The notes beneath the pieces were generated by a model. It was not told where the DNA came from. It saw only the letters and a list, made by a program, of their open reading frames with translations, and searched no databases. Positions 1 through 9,000 of a stretch of 64,000 nt of DNA are shown here, one piece after another. Position 1 is the stretch's first letter. The number at the start of each line of letters is the position of its first letter. A program made the translations under genes and the position numbers. Source of the DNA: Nitratireductor soli (lineage in GTDB: Bacteria; Pseudomonadota; Alphaproteobacteria; Rhizobiales; Rhizobiaceae); contig NZ_LFVY01000015.1 of the NCBI RefSeq assembly GCF_001050155.1, forward strand, positions 78,818 to 142,817. The letters are read 5' to 3'.

Positions 1-1655
1 GCGACGTGCCGCCGTCGCGGGTGGCGGGCGCGGTGCTGATCACCGACGGCCAGGTGCATGACGTGCCCGACAACGCCGCGGCGCTCGGCGCGCCGATCCA
101 TGGCCTGATCACCGGCCGGGCCGACGAGCAGGACCGGCGCATCCGCTTCGAGCGCGCGCCGCGCTTCGGCATCGTCGGCAAGCCGCTCGACCTGACCTAC
201 CGCGTGCTGGCGACGGGCGGTGAGAGCGGGCCGGTGGATGTGCGCGTCATCATCAACGGCGAGGAAAAATTCATCGAGGAAGCGCTGATCGGCCGCGAGA
301 CGCAGCTTGAGATCGACGTTCCGAACGCCGGGCGCAACATCATCGAACTGGCCATCGACCCGGTCGAGGGCGAACTGACAGATGTCAACAACCGCGCCGT
401 AGCCCTGGTCGACGGCATCCGCGAGAATTTGCGCGTCCTGCTCGTTTCCGGCGAGCCGCATTCGGGCGAGCGCACCTGGCGCAACCTGCTCAAATCCGAC
501 GCTTCGGTGGACCTCGTCCACTTCACCATCCTGCGCCCGCCGGAAAAGCAGGACGGCACGCCGATCAACGAATTGTCGCTGATCGCCTTCCCGACACGCG
601 AGCTGTTCGTCGAGAAGATCGACGATTTCGACCTGATCATCTTCGACCGCTACCAGCACCGCGACGTGCTGCCGATCCTTTATTACGACTACATCGCCGA
701 ATATGTGGAGAATGGCGGTGCGCTGTTGATCGCCGCCGGTCCAGAATTCGCCGGCGGCCAGTCGATCGCCCGCACGCCGCTGATTTCCGCCCTGCCGGCA
801 CTGCCCAATGGCGAGGTGATCGAGCAGGGCTTCTATCCGCGGCTGACCGAGACCGGCCAGCGTCACCCGGTGACGCGCGGACTGGAGGGGGCGGCATCCG
901 AGCCGCCGCAATGGAGCCGCTGGTTCCGCCTGATCGGCATCGACCGGCCTGAGGGCCAGGTGGTGATGCAAGGGGCCGGCGAACAGCCGCTCCTGATCCT
1001 CAACCGCAAGGGCGAAGGCCGCGTCGGCATGTTCCTGTCGGACCAGGGCTGGCTGTGGGCGCGCGGCTTCGAGGGCGGCGGCCCGCATGTGGCGCTCTAC
1101 CGGCGCATTGCCCACTGGCTGATGAAGGAACCGGAACTGGAGGAGGAACGCCTTTCGGCGGCGGGGCGCGGCATGCGGCTGGAGATCACCCGCCAGACGA
1201 TGGCGAACGAAGCCCCCGACGCCGGCATCACGACACCCTCCGGCAAGACGCTTTCGGCAACGCTGGGCCCCGCCGGGCCGGGCCGGTTTTCCGCCGGCCT
1301 CGACACCGACGAGATCGGCATCTATCGCATCGCCAATGGCGACCTGTCGACCCTTGCCCATGTCGGCCCGGTCAACGCGCCGGAATTCGGCGACATGGTC
1401 TCGACCGAGGAAAAGCTGGCTCCCGTGGCGGACGCCACGGGTGGCTCGGTGCGGCGGCTCGCCGATGGCGATCTGCCCAACATCGTGCCGGTGCGGCGCA
1501 CGGGCAGCGCTTCGGGCAATGACTGGATCGGCCTGCGCTCGACCAATGACAGCGTGCTGAAGGCGGTGCGCCGCGTGCCGATCTTCACCGGCCTCCTGGC
1601 CCTGGCGCTGCTGCTCTTCGCCTTCGGGGCGATGTGGTACCGCGAGGGGCGGTGA
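1..1655 (+). CDS. C-terminal part of a large membrane protein with a glutamine-amidotransferase-like domain (partial)
   Basis: The reading frame is open to the left edge, and its first possible start (GTG at 6) lies inside a continuous domain, so the gene begins outside the window. About 550 residues are visible. A Rossmann-like segment around residues 140-290 (LRVLLVSGEP, then DFDLIIFDRY, then ENGGALLIAAGPEF) resembles the class I glutamine-amidotransferase-like domain of alphaproteobacterial membrane proteins often encoded with MoxR, DUF58 and DUF4159 genes. A single hydrophobic segment near the C-terminus (about residues 525-543, TGLLALALLLFAFGAMW) is followed by a short basic tail, so most of the visible chain should lie outside the cytoplasm if this is the last membrane span. 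The family assignment comes from recalled resemblance. The function is unknown; an envelope or stress role is only inferred from that usual gene company. Confidence 0.7.
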   Translation, partial: DVPPSRVAGAVLITDGQVHDVPDNAAALGAPIHGLITGRADEQDRRIRFERAPRFGIVGKPLDLTYRVLATGGESGPVDVRVIINGEEKFIEEALIGRETQLEIDVPNAGRNIIELAIDPVEGELTDVNNRAVALVDGIRENLRVLLVSGEPHSGERTWRNLLKSDASVDLVHFTILRPPEKQDGTPINELSLIAFPTRELFVEKIDDFDLIIFDRYQHRDVLPILYYDYIAEYVENGGALLIAAGPEFAGGQSIARTPLISALPALPNGEVIEQGFYPRLTETGQRHPVTRGLEGAASEPPQWSRWFRLIGIDRPEGQVVMQGAGEQPLLILNRKGEGRVGMFLSDQGWLWARGFEGGGPHVALYRRIAHWLMKEPELEEERLSAAGRGMRLEITRQTMANEAPDAGITTPSGKTLSATLGPAGPGRFSAGLDTDEIGIYRIANGDLSTLAHVGPVNAPEFGDMVSTEEKLAPVADATGGSVRRLADGDLPNIVPVRRTGSASGNDWIGLRSTNDSVLKAVRRVPIFTGLLALALLLFAFGAMWYREGR

Positions 1656-1675
1656 AACGCCCGAACCGACGGTTT

Positions 1676-1882
1676 TCAGCAGCTATAGACGACCGGCTCG
1701 CCGGCGGAATTTCGCGTCTCGCACGTGCGTGTGTTCCCGGGATAACCGCCACGGACATAGGGCGGAAAGGTTTCACGCCCCGAAACGGCGTCGAAGCCGC
1801 GTGACGTGTGGCTGGAAGACGTGTCCGGCGTGGCACAGCCTGGGAGCAACGCCGCGGCGGCGATCAAAAGTGAAATACGCAT
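1676..1882 (-). CDS. Small putative lipoprotein, 68 aa
   Basis: The start at 1882 is preceded by GAGG at a good distance, and the chain opens with a classic lipoprotein signal: MRIS, a hydrophobic stretch, then the lipobox LPGC with Cys17. The mature part is about 50 residues and ends in RTCETRNSAGEPVVYSC, with two Cys that could pair in the periplasm. A longer reading frame starting at 1966 is possible but would bury the signal peptide, so I reject it. The gene converges with the large membrane protein to its left across 20 bases. No family is recognised and the function is unknown. Confidence 0.6.
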   Translation of the reverse strand: MRISLLIAAAALLPGCATPDTSSSHTSRGFDAVSGRETFPPYVRGGYPGNTRTCETRNSAGEPVVYSC

Positions 1883-2000
1883 CTCTGCCTCAAATAAAAT
1901 TATCAAATAAAAACTGGAACATGTGGCGATTCGCCTAACGCGAGCCAATGGCAGTCTGCGGAGCAATTGCGGCCGAAATCGTGTCAGCTACGGTCCCAAG

Positions 2001-2510
2001 CTACCGTGCCAGCGCCGCGTGGGTCACATCGCCCTGCAGCGCTGCCACCGCGCCCTCCCTGATCTCCACCGCTAGCAGCCGATTGGGGTCGACCGGACGC
2101 GGCATGGATATCTGGCCATGGGCGATTTTCTGAAAGCCGAGCGGCCCGTAATAGGGCGCGTCGCCGACCAGCACGACGGCTCCCACCCCGGCCTCACGCG
2201 CGGCCGCCACGGCGATCGCCACCAGCTTGCGGCCAATGCCGATGTTCTTGAAGGCGGGACGCACGGCCAGCGGCCCGAGAAGCAGCGCCCGCCCCTGGCC
2301 GGCGGCAATCCACGTCATGCGCACCGAGGCGATCACCTGGTTCTGGTGGACCGCAACGAAGGACATGGCGCGCTCATGCGGCCCGCCCTCGCGAATCTTG
2401 TAAGCCGCGCGGGTGAAACGGCCCGGCCCGAAGGCTTCTTCGTTGATGAGGTCGATTTCAGCGTCGTGCGCCGGCTGTTCCGGCAGATAGTGGATGTCGG
2501 CAGAGGACAT
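2001..2510 (-). CDS. GNAT-family N-acetyltransferase (COG3153-like)
   Basis: A 169-residue protein with the GNAT fold. Around residues 75-97 the segment LLLGPLAVRPAFKNIGIGRK carries the acetyl-CoA-binding Q/R-x-x-G-x-G/A signature (here KNIGIGRKL), followed by helix AREAGVGAVVLVGD and the YYGPLGF motif typical of the COG3153 'predicted acetyltransferase' group. It should transfer an acetyl group from acetyl-CoA to an amine or small molecule; the substrate cannot be told. It is divergent from the yqjG-like gene, with 276 bases between the starts. That gap contains no recognisable promoter that I can defend. Confidence 0.85.
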   Translation of the reverse strand: MSSADIHYLPEQPAHDAEIDLINEEAFGPGRFTRAAYKIREGGPHERAMSFVAVHQNQVIASVRMTWIAAGQGRALLLGPLAVRPAFKNIGIGRKLVAIAVAAAREAGVGAVVLVGDAPYYGPLGFQKIAHGQISMPRPVDPNRLLAVEIREGAVAALQGDVTHAALAR

Positions 2511-2786
2511 GATGTGCGTTCCGGTGGTGTCGAAAGGTGAGCAGCGGGCAAAACCTGCCTGCGCGCCCCAAGCCAGGGGCCTTCAGTCCTTTCGTCGTCG
2601 CTCCACCTGGAACCGGATCATGATGCGCATCTCCATCTTGCGGCGTTTTGGCTAGCAGCAAAATTTTGCGCCGTCCATCGGAAGATTGACCCGGCGGCAA
2701 AATTGTTGACGCTGCGTTCACGCCCGGCGCGGTTGGGTTTGCCCCGGCAATGTCCTACATGCGGTTCGAACACAGGAGATTGAACG

Positions 2787-3776
2787 ATGGGTTTGCTTGT
2801 CGATGGCGTCTGGCGCGACCAGTGGTACGACACCGCCAAGAGCGGCGGCCGCTTCGAACGCTCGAAATCGCAGTTCCGCGACTTCGTCACCGTGGACGGA
2901 GAGCCGGCGGAAGGCCGCACGCGTGGCTTCAAGGCGGAGCCCGGCCGCTATCACCTCTATGTTTCGCTGGCCTGCCCCTGGGCGCACCGGACGCTGATCT
3001 TCCGCAAGCTGAAGAAGCTCGAGGACGTGATCTCCGTCTCGGTGGTGCATCACTTCATGGGCGACAGTGGCTGGACCTTCAAGCAGGAGGACGGCGCGAC
3101 CGGCGACGGGCTCTACGGCCTCGATTTCCTGCACCAGATCTACACCAAGGCCGACCCGCATTATTCGGGCCGGGTGACGGTACCGGTGCTGTGGGACAGG
3201 AAGACGGAAACGATCGTTTCAAACGAATCCTCCGAAATCATCCGCATGCTAAACGAGGCGTTCGACGCCTGGGGCGATGCCTCGATCGATCTCTATCCCG
3301 AGGCGCTGCGCACCGAGATCGACGCCATCAACGAGCGCGTCTACGACGACATCAACAACGGCGTCTACAAGGCCGGCTTCGCCACCACGCAAGGCGCCTA
3401 TGAGGAAGCGTTCGAGGCGCTGTTTGCCGCGCTCGACATGGTCGAGGACAGGCTGTCACGCCAGCGCTACCTGGCCGGCGACCGAGTGACGGAGGCCGAC
3501 TGGCGCCTGTTCACCACGCTGGTGCGCTTCGACCCGGTCTATGTCGGCCACTTCAAGTGCAATCTGCGCCGCATCGCCGACTATCCCAACCTGTCGAACT
3601 ATCTGCGCGAGCTCTACCAGGTGCCGGGCATCGCCGAGACGGTCGATATGCTGCACATCAAGGCCCACTACTATGGCAGCCACGCGACGATCAACCCGAC
3701 GCGCATCGTGCCGGTCGGGCCGGAGCTCAAGCTGGACGCTCCGCACGATCGCGGGCGGCTGGCGAAGGCGGCGTGA
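2787..3776 (+). CDS. yqjG: Glutathionyl-hydroquinone reductase (Xi-class glutathione transferase)
   Basis: The protein is 329 residues, the normal size for the YqjG/ECM4/PcpF family. These enzymes reduce glutathionyl-hydroquinones to hydroquinones, releasing oxidised glutathione, in the cytoplasm. The thioredoxin-like N-terminal domain carries the family motif SLACPWAHRTLI with catalytic Cys63. The phrase NESSEIIRMLN is the glutathione gamma-glutamyl contact, and the all-helical C-terminal domain has DPVYVGHFKCNLRRI and ends with the family's HYYGSH region. AGGAG lies nine bases before the ATG. Transcribed alone. Family assignment is secure; the symbol follows E. coli usage. Confidence 0.9.
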   Translation: MGLLVDGVWRDQWYDTAKSGGRFERSKSQFRDFVTVDGEPAEGRTRGFKAEPGRYHLYVSLACPWAHRTLIFRKLKKLEDVISVSVVHHFMGDSGWTFKQEDGATGDGLYGLDFLHQIYTKADPHYSGRVTVPVLWDRKTETIVSNESSEIIRMLNEAFDAWGDASIDLYPEALRTEIDAINERVYDDINNGVYKAGFATTQGAYEEAFEALFAALDMVEDRLSRQRYLAGDRVTEADWRLFTTLVRFDPVYVGHFKCNLRRIADYPNLSNYLRELYQVPGIAETVDMLHIKAHYYGSHATINPTRIVPVGPELKLDAPHDRGRLAKAA

Positions 3777-3823
3777 AGCGAACGAGAGGCGATAGCACGC
3801 GAGGACGGCCTCTTCCGGCATGG

Positions 3824-3847
3824 ACCCTCGGGTCGGGGCCCGAGGGT
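3824..3847. repeat. Intergenic hairpin, 9-bp perfect arms
   Basis: ACCCTCGGG and CCCGAGGGT flank a six-base loop, followed by TGACGAA. It lies between the convergent yqjG-like and Nudix genes. No T-tract follows, so it is more like a REP-type palindrome than an intrinsic terminator. The trailing GTGACGAA resembles the edge of the longer palindromic element at 44634-44809. Confidence 0.5.
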
Positions 3848-3954
3848 GACGAATTGTGGAAAGGGATGAGCAACGCGCCGGCGCCGACGATTGACACCAC
3901 TCCCCCTGCCGTTCGTCATGCCGACACGCCTGCGGCAGGTCCCGGCGCTCAACC

Positions 3955-4440
3955 TCACCATTCATCCGACACCGGTGCGCCGTCGAATATCTCGGCGATG
4001 CGCCGGCGCGTGCCGTCGCTGGTGCCGTCGGGCAGCGCGTCGAGCCGGAAGAAGCGCGCCTCGGCGATCTCGCGATCGGGCACATGCGGGCGGGTCTGGC
4101 GGAAATCGGTGATGAGATAGACCGCGACATGATCGCGAGAACTGGCGTGGCGGTTGAAGTGGAACGATTTCAGCTCCGGCCGGCGCAAAATCTCGATATT
4201 GCCCTCTTCCGCCAGTTCGCGCGCCAACGCGGCTTGCGTGCTTTCACCCGGTTCGACGCCGCCGCCGGGAAAGTGCCAGCCCTTCACATAGGTGTGCCGC
4301 ACCAGGAAGACGGAATTGGTGTCGGCGTCGAACACCACACCGCGCATGCCGAGCGTCATCGGCCGGCTGAGGCGCAGCCAGATGTGGAACAGACGGGCGC
4401 GGAACAAGGGCTTTTTCACGATGCTGGCGGCGTCATTCAT
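3955..4440 (-). CDS. NUDIX hydrolase
   Basis: A 161-residue single-domain protein. The Nudix box runs over about residues 59-82: GGGVEPGE, then seven residues, then RELAEEGNI. The metal-binding glutamates of REL-x-EE are present, but the usual glycine two places after EE is replaced by Asn, with the Gly shifted one place earlier. Such enzymes cleave nucleoside diphosphates linked to another moiety; the substrate here is unknown. It is divergent from the metallophosphoesterase, with 53 bases between starts, so the two may share a control region. Confidence 0.88.
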   Translation of the reverse strand: MNDAASIVKKPLFRARLFHIWLRLSRPMTLGMRGVVFDADTNSVFLVRHTYVKGWHFPGGGVEPGESTQAALARELAEEGNIEILRRPELKSFHFNRHASSRDHVAVYLITDFRQTRPHVPDREIAEARFFRLDALPDGTSDGTRRRIAEIFDGAPVSDEW

Positions 4441-4493
4441 GCATCAGCTCCTTCGGGCTGGTCAGCTCCGACTGCGTGTTCTACACACGGCGT

Positions 4494-5414
4494 ATGTTTC
4501 GGCTCGCGCATTTTTCCGACATCCATCTGGGACCCCTCCCCGCCATAAGCTATCGGGAACTCGCCTCCAAGCGCATTACCGGATACATCAACTGGAAGCG
4601 CAACCGGCGGCTCAATCTCGACCACGGCGTGATCGACAAGATCACCGACGACATGCTGGCGGCCAAGCCCGATCACATCGCGCTGACGGGCGACCTCGTC
4701 AACCTTGCGCTCGACAAGGAAATCGAGATGGCGCGGCTGTGGCTGGAAGGCCTCGGCCCGGCCGATGCCGTATCGGTGGTGCCGGGCAATCATGACGCCT
4801 ATGTGCCGGGGGCCCTGGCGCGCGCCTGCCGCGCGTGGGGCCCCTATATGACCGGCGACGGCCGCCAGCCGGTGAAGGGCAAGGGCAGTTTTCCCTTTCT
4901 GCGGGTGCGCGGCAATGTGGCGATCATCGGCGTATCCTCGGCGCGGGCCACCGCCCCCTTCATGGCGAGCGGATATTTTTCCAAGGCCCAGGCGCAGCGG
5001 CTGGCGAGCATCCTGGATGCGACGGGCGAAGCCGGGCTTTTCCGGGTCGTGATGATCCATCACCCGCCGGTGCGCGGCGCAACCCACACAGCCAAGCGCC
5101 TGTACGGCATCACGCGGTTTCAGCAGCTGATCCGCACGCATGGGGCTGAACTGGTGTTGCACGGGCACACCCACAAGCCGACCGTTCATCGCATTGACGG
5201 AGCAGCCGGAGCCTCCGTTCCCGTGGTGGGTGTGCCCGCCGCGGGGCAAGCCCATGGCGGCGCCAAGCCGCCGGCCCACTACAATCTGTTCGAGATCGAC
5301 GGCGCACCCGGTGCCTGGCGGGTGCATTTCGCCCGGCGCGGCATTTCCGATGCCAGCGGTGAAATCAGCGAGATCTCCAGCGCCGTCCTGTCGGGCGAGG
5401 ATCGGTCGGCCTGA
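4494..5414 (+). CDS. Metallophosphoesterase (class III cyclic-nucleotide phosphodiesterase-like)
   Basis: About 306 residues. All five blocks of the calcineurin-like fold are visible: DIHLG near the N-terminus, TGDLVN, PGNHDAY, MIHHPP and LHGHTHKP. These supply the Asp, His and Asn ligands of a dinuclear metal site in the cytoplasm. I place the start at the ATG 4494 (MFRLAHFSD), where homologues usually begin; an in-frame GTG at 4476 would add six residues. Substrates of this family range from cAMP to phospholipid head groups, so no reaction is assigned. Confidence 0.88.
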   Translation: MFRLAHFSDIHLGPLPAISYRELASKRITGYINWKRNRRLNLDHGVIDKITDDMLAAKPDHIALTGDLVNLALDKEIEMARLWLEGLGPADAVSVVPGNHDAYVPGALARACRAWGPYMTGDGRQPVKGKGSFPFLRVRGNVAIIGVSSARATAPFMASGYFSKAQAQRLASILDATGEAGLFRVVMIHHPPVRGATHTAKRLYGITRFQQLIRTHGAELVLHGHTHKPTVHRIDGAAGASVPVVGVPAAGQAHGGAKPPAHYNLFEIDGAPGAWRVHFARRGISDASGEISEISSAVLSGEDRSA

Positions 5415-5451
5415 CGCCCCGCATAAATGCGGAAGAACAATGAGATAGAGC
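5413..5451 (+). repeat. Partial copy of the two-hairpin intergenic repeat (right half only)
   Basis: GACGCCCCGCATAAATGCGG followed by AAGAACAATGAGATAGAGC matches the second hairpin and tail of the repeat at 6088-6151. The first hairpin is missing. It lies directly after the metallophosphoesterase stop codon. Confidence 0.7.
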
Positions 5452-5457
5452 GGATCG

Positions 5458-6072
5458 TCAGAAGCGGGCGAGGAAGTCCAGCAGCTCGGGGAACCGGTCG
5501 GACAGGACGAGCATCACGGCGGCGACACCGACGAGCCCGCCGAGAAGAACCATCGCCAAGCCGCCGAAAAACCCTTTCCAGGCGCTTTTGCGCACCGGTT
5601 CGGCCGGCGCCTCGTCCACCACGTCGGCAATGCCGCGCGGCAAGGTCTCGATCTCGCCGTCGATGAGGCGCTGGCGCTCGACCATGCGTTCGGCGATGTA
5701 GCGGGTCACCTGGTCGGCAACCGGCTTGATGTCGGCGCTTTCGGCCATCACCACGCGGCCAAGCCGCGTGTCGCGCAGGAAGCGGTAGGTGCGGCGATCG
5801 CGCCCCATGGCGACATGCGCCACGGCGTCGATCCACAGGCGGGGCTGCTCGCCGGAGGAAATCACCAGGTCGAATGTGGGATCGTCCTTCGGCACGTCGG
5901 CGAACACCGGCTGAAGCTCCTGCGCCAGGAGCTCGAGGCGCGTGCGGCTCGCCTCGCGCAGATCGACCACCACGTCGGCCCGGTCGGCGGCGGCATTCTT
6001 CATCTCGCGCACAGCGTCGGAGAGGCTCCGGACATTCGTCGCGGTTGCAAGGGTCTGACCGGCCTCGCTCAT
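5458..6072 (-). CDS. Conserved-looking protein of unknown function with a C-terminal membrane anchor
   Basis: The protein has 204 residues and a good ribosome-binding site (AGAGGAG) before the ATG. I recognise no named domain. Residues about 1-160 are soluble and charged, with a likely alpha/beta core (TFDLVISSGEQPRLWIDAVA). One strongly hydrophobic segment lies near the end (about 167-192, GFFGGLAMVLLGGLVGVAAVM), followed by a short tail, giving a tail-anchored topology with the bulk in the cytoplasm. It is bracketed by repeat copies at 5413-5451 and 6088-6151 and appears to be transcribed alone. Confidence 0.7.
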   Translation of the reverse strand: MSEAGQTLATATNVRSLSDAVREMKNAAADRADVVVDLREASRTRLELLAQELQPVFADVPKDDPTFDLVISSGEQPRLWIDAVAHVAMGRDRRTYRFLRDTRLGRVVMAESADIKPVADQVTRYIAERMVERQRLIDGEIETLPRGIADVVDEAPAEPVRKSAWKGFFGGLAMVLLGGLVGVAAVMLVLSDRFPELLDFLARF

Positions 6073-6087
6073 CGGCGGTACTCCTCT

Positions 6088-6151
6088 AGCATTTTGCAGT
6101 CAGGTGGTTTCACCTGACGTCCGCACAAATGCGGAAAACAAGAGATAGAGC
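6088..6151 (+). repeat. Two-hairpin intergenic repeat, full copy
   Basis: It begins AGCATTTTGCAG, then hairpin 1 (TCAGGTG, GTTT, CACCTGA), CGT, hairpin 2 (CCGCA, CAA, TGCGG) and the tail AAAACAAGAGATAGAGC. It lies 15 bases upstream of the start of the tail-anchored gene. Full copies recur at 29358, 31756, 51751 and 56267. Confidence 0.9.
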
Positions 6152-6330
6152 GTCCGGTGTGGGCCCAAAGCCGCGCACGGCGCTCCAGGCAATCTATCGG
6201 CGGCGATCTCTATCGTTAACCCATCGTTAACACGGGTAAAACAGAAAATCATCACGTTTTGTTCCGCTTCGCATAGCGTAGTAAACGAGACAAGTTTACG
6301 GCAACAAAGATCAGTTCCGCCCTATAGCAG

Positions 6331-7101
6331 TCAAATCTCGGCGATCACTTGCGCCATGATCCGCGCCAGCGCCTCCGGTGCTTCCTCCGGCAACATGTGG
6401 CCGGCCCCCTCGAGGCGATGCAGGACGAAACCATCCGGCAGATGATCCGCCTGGCGGATCGGCAGCACGGCGTCCAGCGTCCCCCAGACCACATGAACCG
6501 GCGCGGGAAGCACAGCAAGCCTGTCGCGCGGAAACGCGCCCTGGCGATCTCCGCTCGCAATCAGAGAGCTGATTTCAATAAGTTTTTCGCGTTGCCCGGG
6601 AAGAGAGGACAGGCGCATGGCCTGCTCCACCAGAAGCGATGGCAACCGCATCTGCATGCCGAACATGCCGGTCAGTGCGGCGCGCATTTCCGTCTCGCTC
6701 CGGGCCGCAGCGCGGGCGGCCAGCGCCGCACCGTTGATCTGCGAACCGAAACCGCCCGGCGCGCAAAGGGTCAGCGATGCGAGCTTGCCGGGCGCTGCAA
6801 GCCCGGCCAGCACCGCGACCGCACCACCGAAGGAATGGCCGGCCAGATGGAAACGGTTTACACCGCGTTCCGCCAGGTCGTTTAACACGGCACCGGCTGT
6901 CGCCCTGGCCTTGCCGGCGCTCGGATATGACAGGGATTGCCCATGCCCCGGCAGGTCATAGGCGATGATCCGCAGGCCCGGCGGCAGGGCAGCGCGAACG
7001 CCATCCCACACGCCGTGCGTACCGGCGAAGCCGTGCAGCAGGACGAGGACGCCATCGTCCTCGCTGTCGCCCGTATCGTCGGCGTAAAGCCGCTCGCTCA
7101 C
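6331..7101 (-). CDS. Alpha/beta-fold hydrolase
   Basis: A 256-residue hydrolase with the oxyanion motif HGFAG (about 23-27), the cap region and the nucleophile elbow GHSFGG (Ser90). The likely acid is in the strand before WGTLDAVLP, and the catalytic His is in GAGHMLPEEAP near the end. It starts with GTG directly abutting the leuA stop codon (TAA then GTG), so it is translationally coupled to leuA and lies under the leucine attenuator. The substrate is unknown; nothing in leucine synthesis obviously needs this enzyme. Confidence 0.88.
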   Translation of the reverse strand: MSERLYADDTGDSEDDGVLVLLHGFAGTHGVWDGVRAALPPGLRIIAYDLPGHGQSLSYPSAGKARATAGAVLNDLAERGVNRFHLAGHSFGGAVAVLAGLAAPGKLASLTLCAPGGFGSQINGAALAARAAARSETEMRAALTGMFGMQMRLPSLLVEQAMRLSSLPGQREKLIEISSLIASGDRQGAFPRDRLAVLPAPVHVVWGTLDAVLPIRQADHLPDGFVLHRLEGAGHMLPEEAPEALARIMAQVIAEI

Positions 7102-8862
7102 TTATCGGTCCGGTTTGGCGGCAATCCGGTTGGCGGCCGAAACGACCGCTTCCAGCGACGCCGTGACGATGTTGGTGTTGACGCCGACGCCGAACAGCTT
7201 GCCGCCCGGATGCTCGACCTCCATGTAGCAGACGGCCGCCGCGTTGGAGCCCTGCTGCAGGGAATGTTCGGAATAGTCGATCACCGACATCTCGACGCCG
7301 ACATGCTTCGACAGCGCATCGATGAAACCATCGACGGGACCGGTGCCGACCCCCTTGATGACGATCTCGTTTCCCTTGTCGAGAATGGTCGCCTCGACGA
7401 CGCGCTGACCCTTCACGGTCGTATCCGGGAAGGTCTGGTGATCGATGAATTTGAGCCGTGCGCCCGGCTGATCGACATAGAGCTCCATGAAGCGCTCGTG
7501 GATCTGCCTCGACGGCAATTCCTTGCCCTCGCGGTCGGTGATGTCCTGGATGTCGCCGCGGAACTCGGTCTGCAGGTTGCGCGGCAGGTTGAGTCCGTAA
7601 TCGGCCTGCATGACATAGGCAATGCCGCCCTTGCCGGACTGCGAGTTGATGCGGATAATCGCCTCGTAGGAGCGGCCGACATCGGCCGGGTCGATCGGCA
7701 GGTACGGCACCTCCCAGAGCGGCTTGTTGGCCGTCTTGATCGCCTTCATGCCCTTGTTGATGGCGTCCTGGTGCGAGCCGGAGAAGGCCGTGTAGACCAG
7801 TTCGCCGACATAGGGGTGCCGCTCGGGGATGACGAGCTGGTTGCAATGCTCGTAGACATCCTTCATGCGGTTGATGTCGGAGCAGTCGAGCTCGGGATCG
7901 AGTCCCTGCGTGTACATGTTGAGCGCCAGCGTGACGACATCGACATTGCCGGTGCGCTCGCCATTGCCGAACAGCGTGCCCTCGACGCGGTCGGCGCCGG
8001 CCATCAGGCCAAGCTCCGTGGCGGCGATGCCCGTGCCGCGGTCATTGTGCGGGTGCAGCGAGATGATCAGGCTGTCGCGCCGGTCGAGGCGCCGGCACAT
8101 CCATTCGATCTGGTCGGCATAGATGTTCGGCGTCGCCATCTCGACGGTCGACGGCAGGTTGATGATCAGCTTGTCGTCCGGCGTCGGGTCGATGATCTCG
8201 GTGACCGCGTTGCAGATTTCGAGCGCCACTTCCAGTTCCGTGCCGGTAAAGCTTTCCGGCGAGTACTGGAAACGATAACCGCCATGTCCTGATTCCCTGG
8301 CCGCCTTGGCGGCCATGTCCATGACCATCTTGGCGGCATCCGTGGCGATCCGCTTGATGCCGGCGACATCCTTGGCGAACACGACGCGGCGCTGCAATTC
8401 GCTGGTGGAATTGTAGAAATGGACGATCGGCCGGTGCGCGCCCTCCAGCGCCTCGAAGGTGCGGGTGATCAGTTCGGGCCGGCACTGGACGAGCACCTGC
8501 AGCGATACCGCGTCCGGCACGCCGGCTTCCTCGATGCACCAGCGGGCGAAATCGAAATCGGTCTGCGAAGCCGACGGGAAGCCTACCTCGATCTCCCGAA
8601 AACCCATGTCGAGCAGCAGCTTGAACATGCGCGCCTTGCGCTCGTGGCCCATCGGGTCGATCAGCGCCTGGTTGCCGTCGCGCAGATCGACGGAACACCA
8701 GATCGGCGCCTTTTCGATGCGTTTCGACGGCCAGGTGCGGTCAGGAATGTCGATCAGCGGGTAGGATTGGTACTTGCGCGCCGCGTCGGGCATGCCCTTG
8801 GGCCTGCCTGCCGCCGCGCCGTCTCTTGCCGTCATGTCGGTGGTCATTTTGTGCGCGTCCAT
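7102..8862 (-). CDS. leuA: 2-isopropylmalate synthase (long form)
   Basis: LeuA condenses acetyl-CoA with 2-oxoisovalerate to give 2-isopropylmalate, the first committed step of leucine synthesis, in the cytoplasm. The 586-residue length and the opening (KYQSYPLIDIPDRTWPSKRI) place it in the longer LeuA type. WCSVDLRDGNQALIDPM carries the catalytic Arg-Asp metal-site motif, SLHPHNDRGTG supplies the two metal-binding His, and the C-terminal regulatory dimer domain occupies about residues 430-580. GGGAGAGA precedes the ATG. Expression is probably controlled by the leader peptide and attenuator at 8946-9101. Confidence 0.96.
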   Translation of the reverse strand: MDAHKMTTDMTARDGAAAGRPKGMPDAARKYQSYPLIDIPDRTWPSKRIEKAPIWCSVDLRDGNQALIDPMGHERKARMFKLLLDMGFREIEVGFPSASQTDFDFARWCIEEAGVPDAVSLQVLVQCRPELITRTFEALEGAHRPIVHFYNSTSELQRRVVFAKDVAGIKRIATDAAKMVMDMAAKAARESGHGGYRFQYSPESFTGTELEVALEICNAVTEIIDPTPDDKLIINLPSTVEMATPNIYADQIEWMCRRLDRRDSLIISLHPHNDRGTGIAATELGLMAGADRVEGTLFGNGERTGNVDVVTLALNMYTQGLDPELDCSDINRMKDVYEHCNQLVIPERHPYVGELVYTAFSGSHQDAINKGMKAIKTANKPLWEVPYLPIDPADVGRSYEAIIRINSQSGKGGIAYVMQADYGLNLPRNLQTEFRGDIQDITDREGKELPSRQIHERFMELYVDQPGARLKFIDHQTFPDTTVKGQRVVEATILDKGNEIVIKGVGTGPVDGFIDALSKHVGVEMSVIDYSEHSLQQGSNAAAVCYMEVEHPGGKLFGVGVNTNIVTASLEAVVSAANRIAAKPDR

Positions 8863-8945
8863 TTCATTCTCTCCCGGCCCCGAATGCGTGCGCGCGGCAC
8901 GCCTGGCCTGTCAACTCTGAATGCGAATTCTGGGGGAAAGAGCAG

Positions 8946-9000
8946 GCGCCCAAGCGGCGACATCGATCGCCGGGCGCTCCTTCAACGGACCCGGCGATCG
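8946..9000 (-). promoter_or_regulatory. Leucine attenuator: alternative antiterminator and terminator hairpins
   Basis: On the minus strand CGATCGCCGGG (9000-8990) can pair perfectly with CCCGGCGATCG (8974-8964). The second segment also contributes to a competing stem, GCGCCC plus GGCG (8977-8968) with CGCC and GGGCGC (8959-8946), followed by CTGCTCTTTC. The first segment lies just after the Leu codons of the leader peptide and overlaps its end. Ribosome stalling at Leu codons would leave it free and favour antitermination. The two structures are mutually exclusive, as expected for class I attenuation. The T-tract is weak. Confidence 0.75.

Noticed and set aside
6937..8292. Plus-strand frame of 451 codons
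   Set aside because: Antisense of leuA; repeated ID/VD/HR-rich composition is typical of a complementary-strand artefact.
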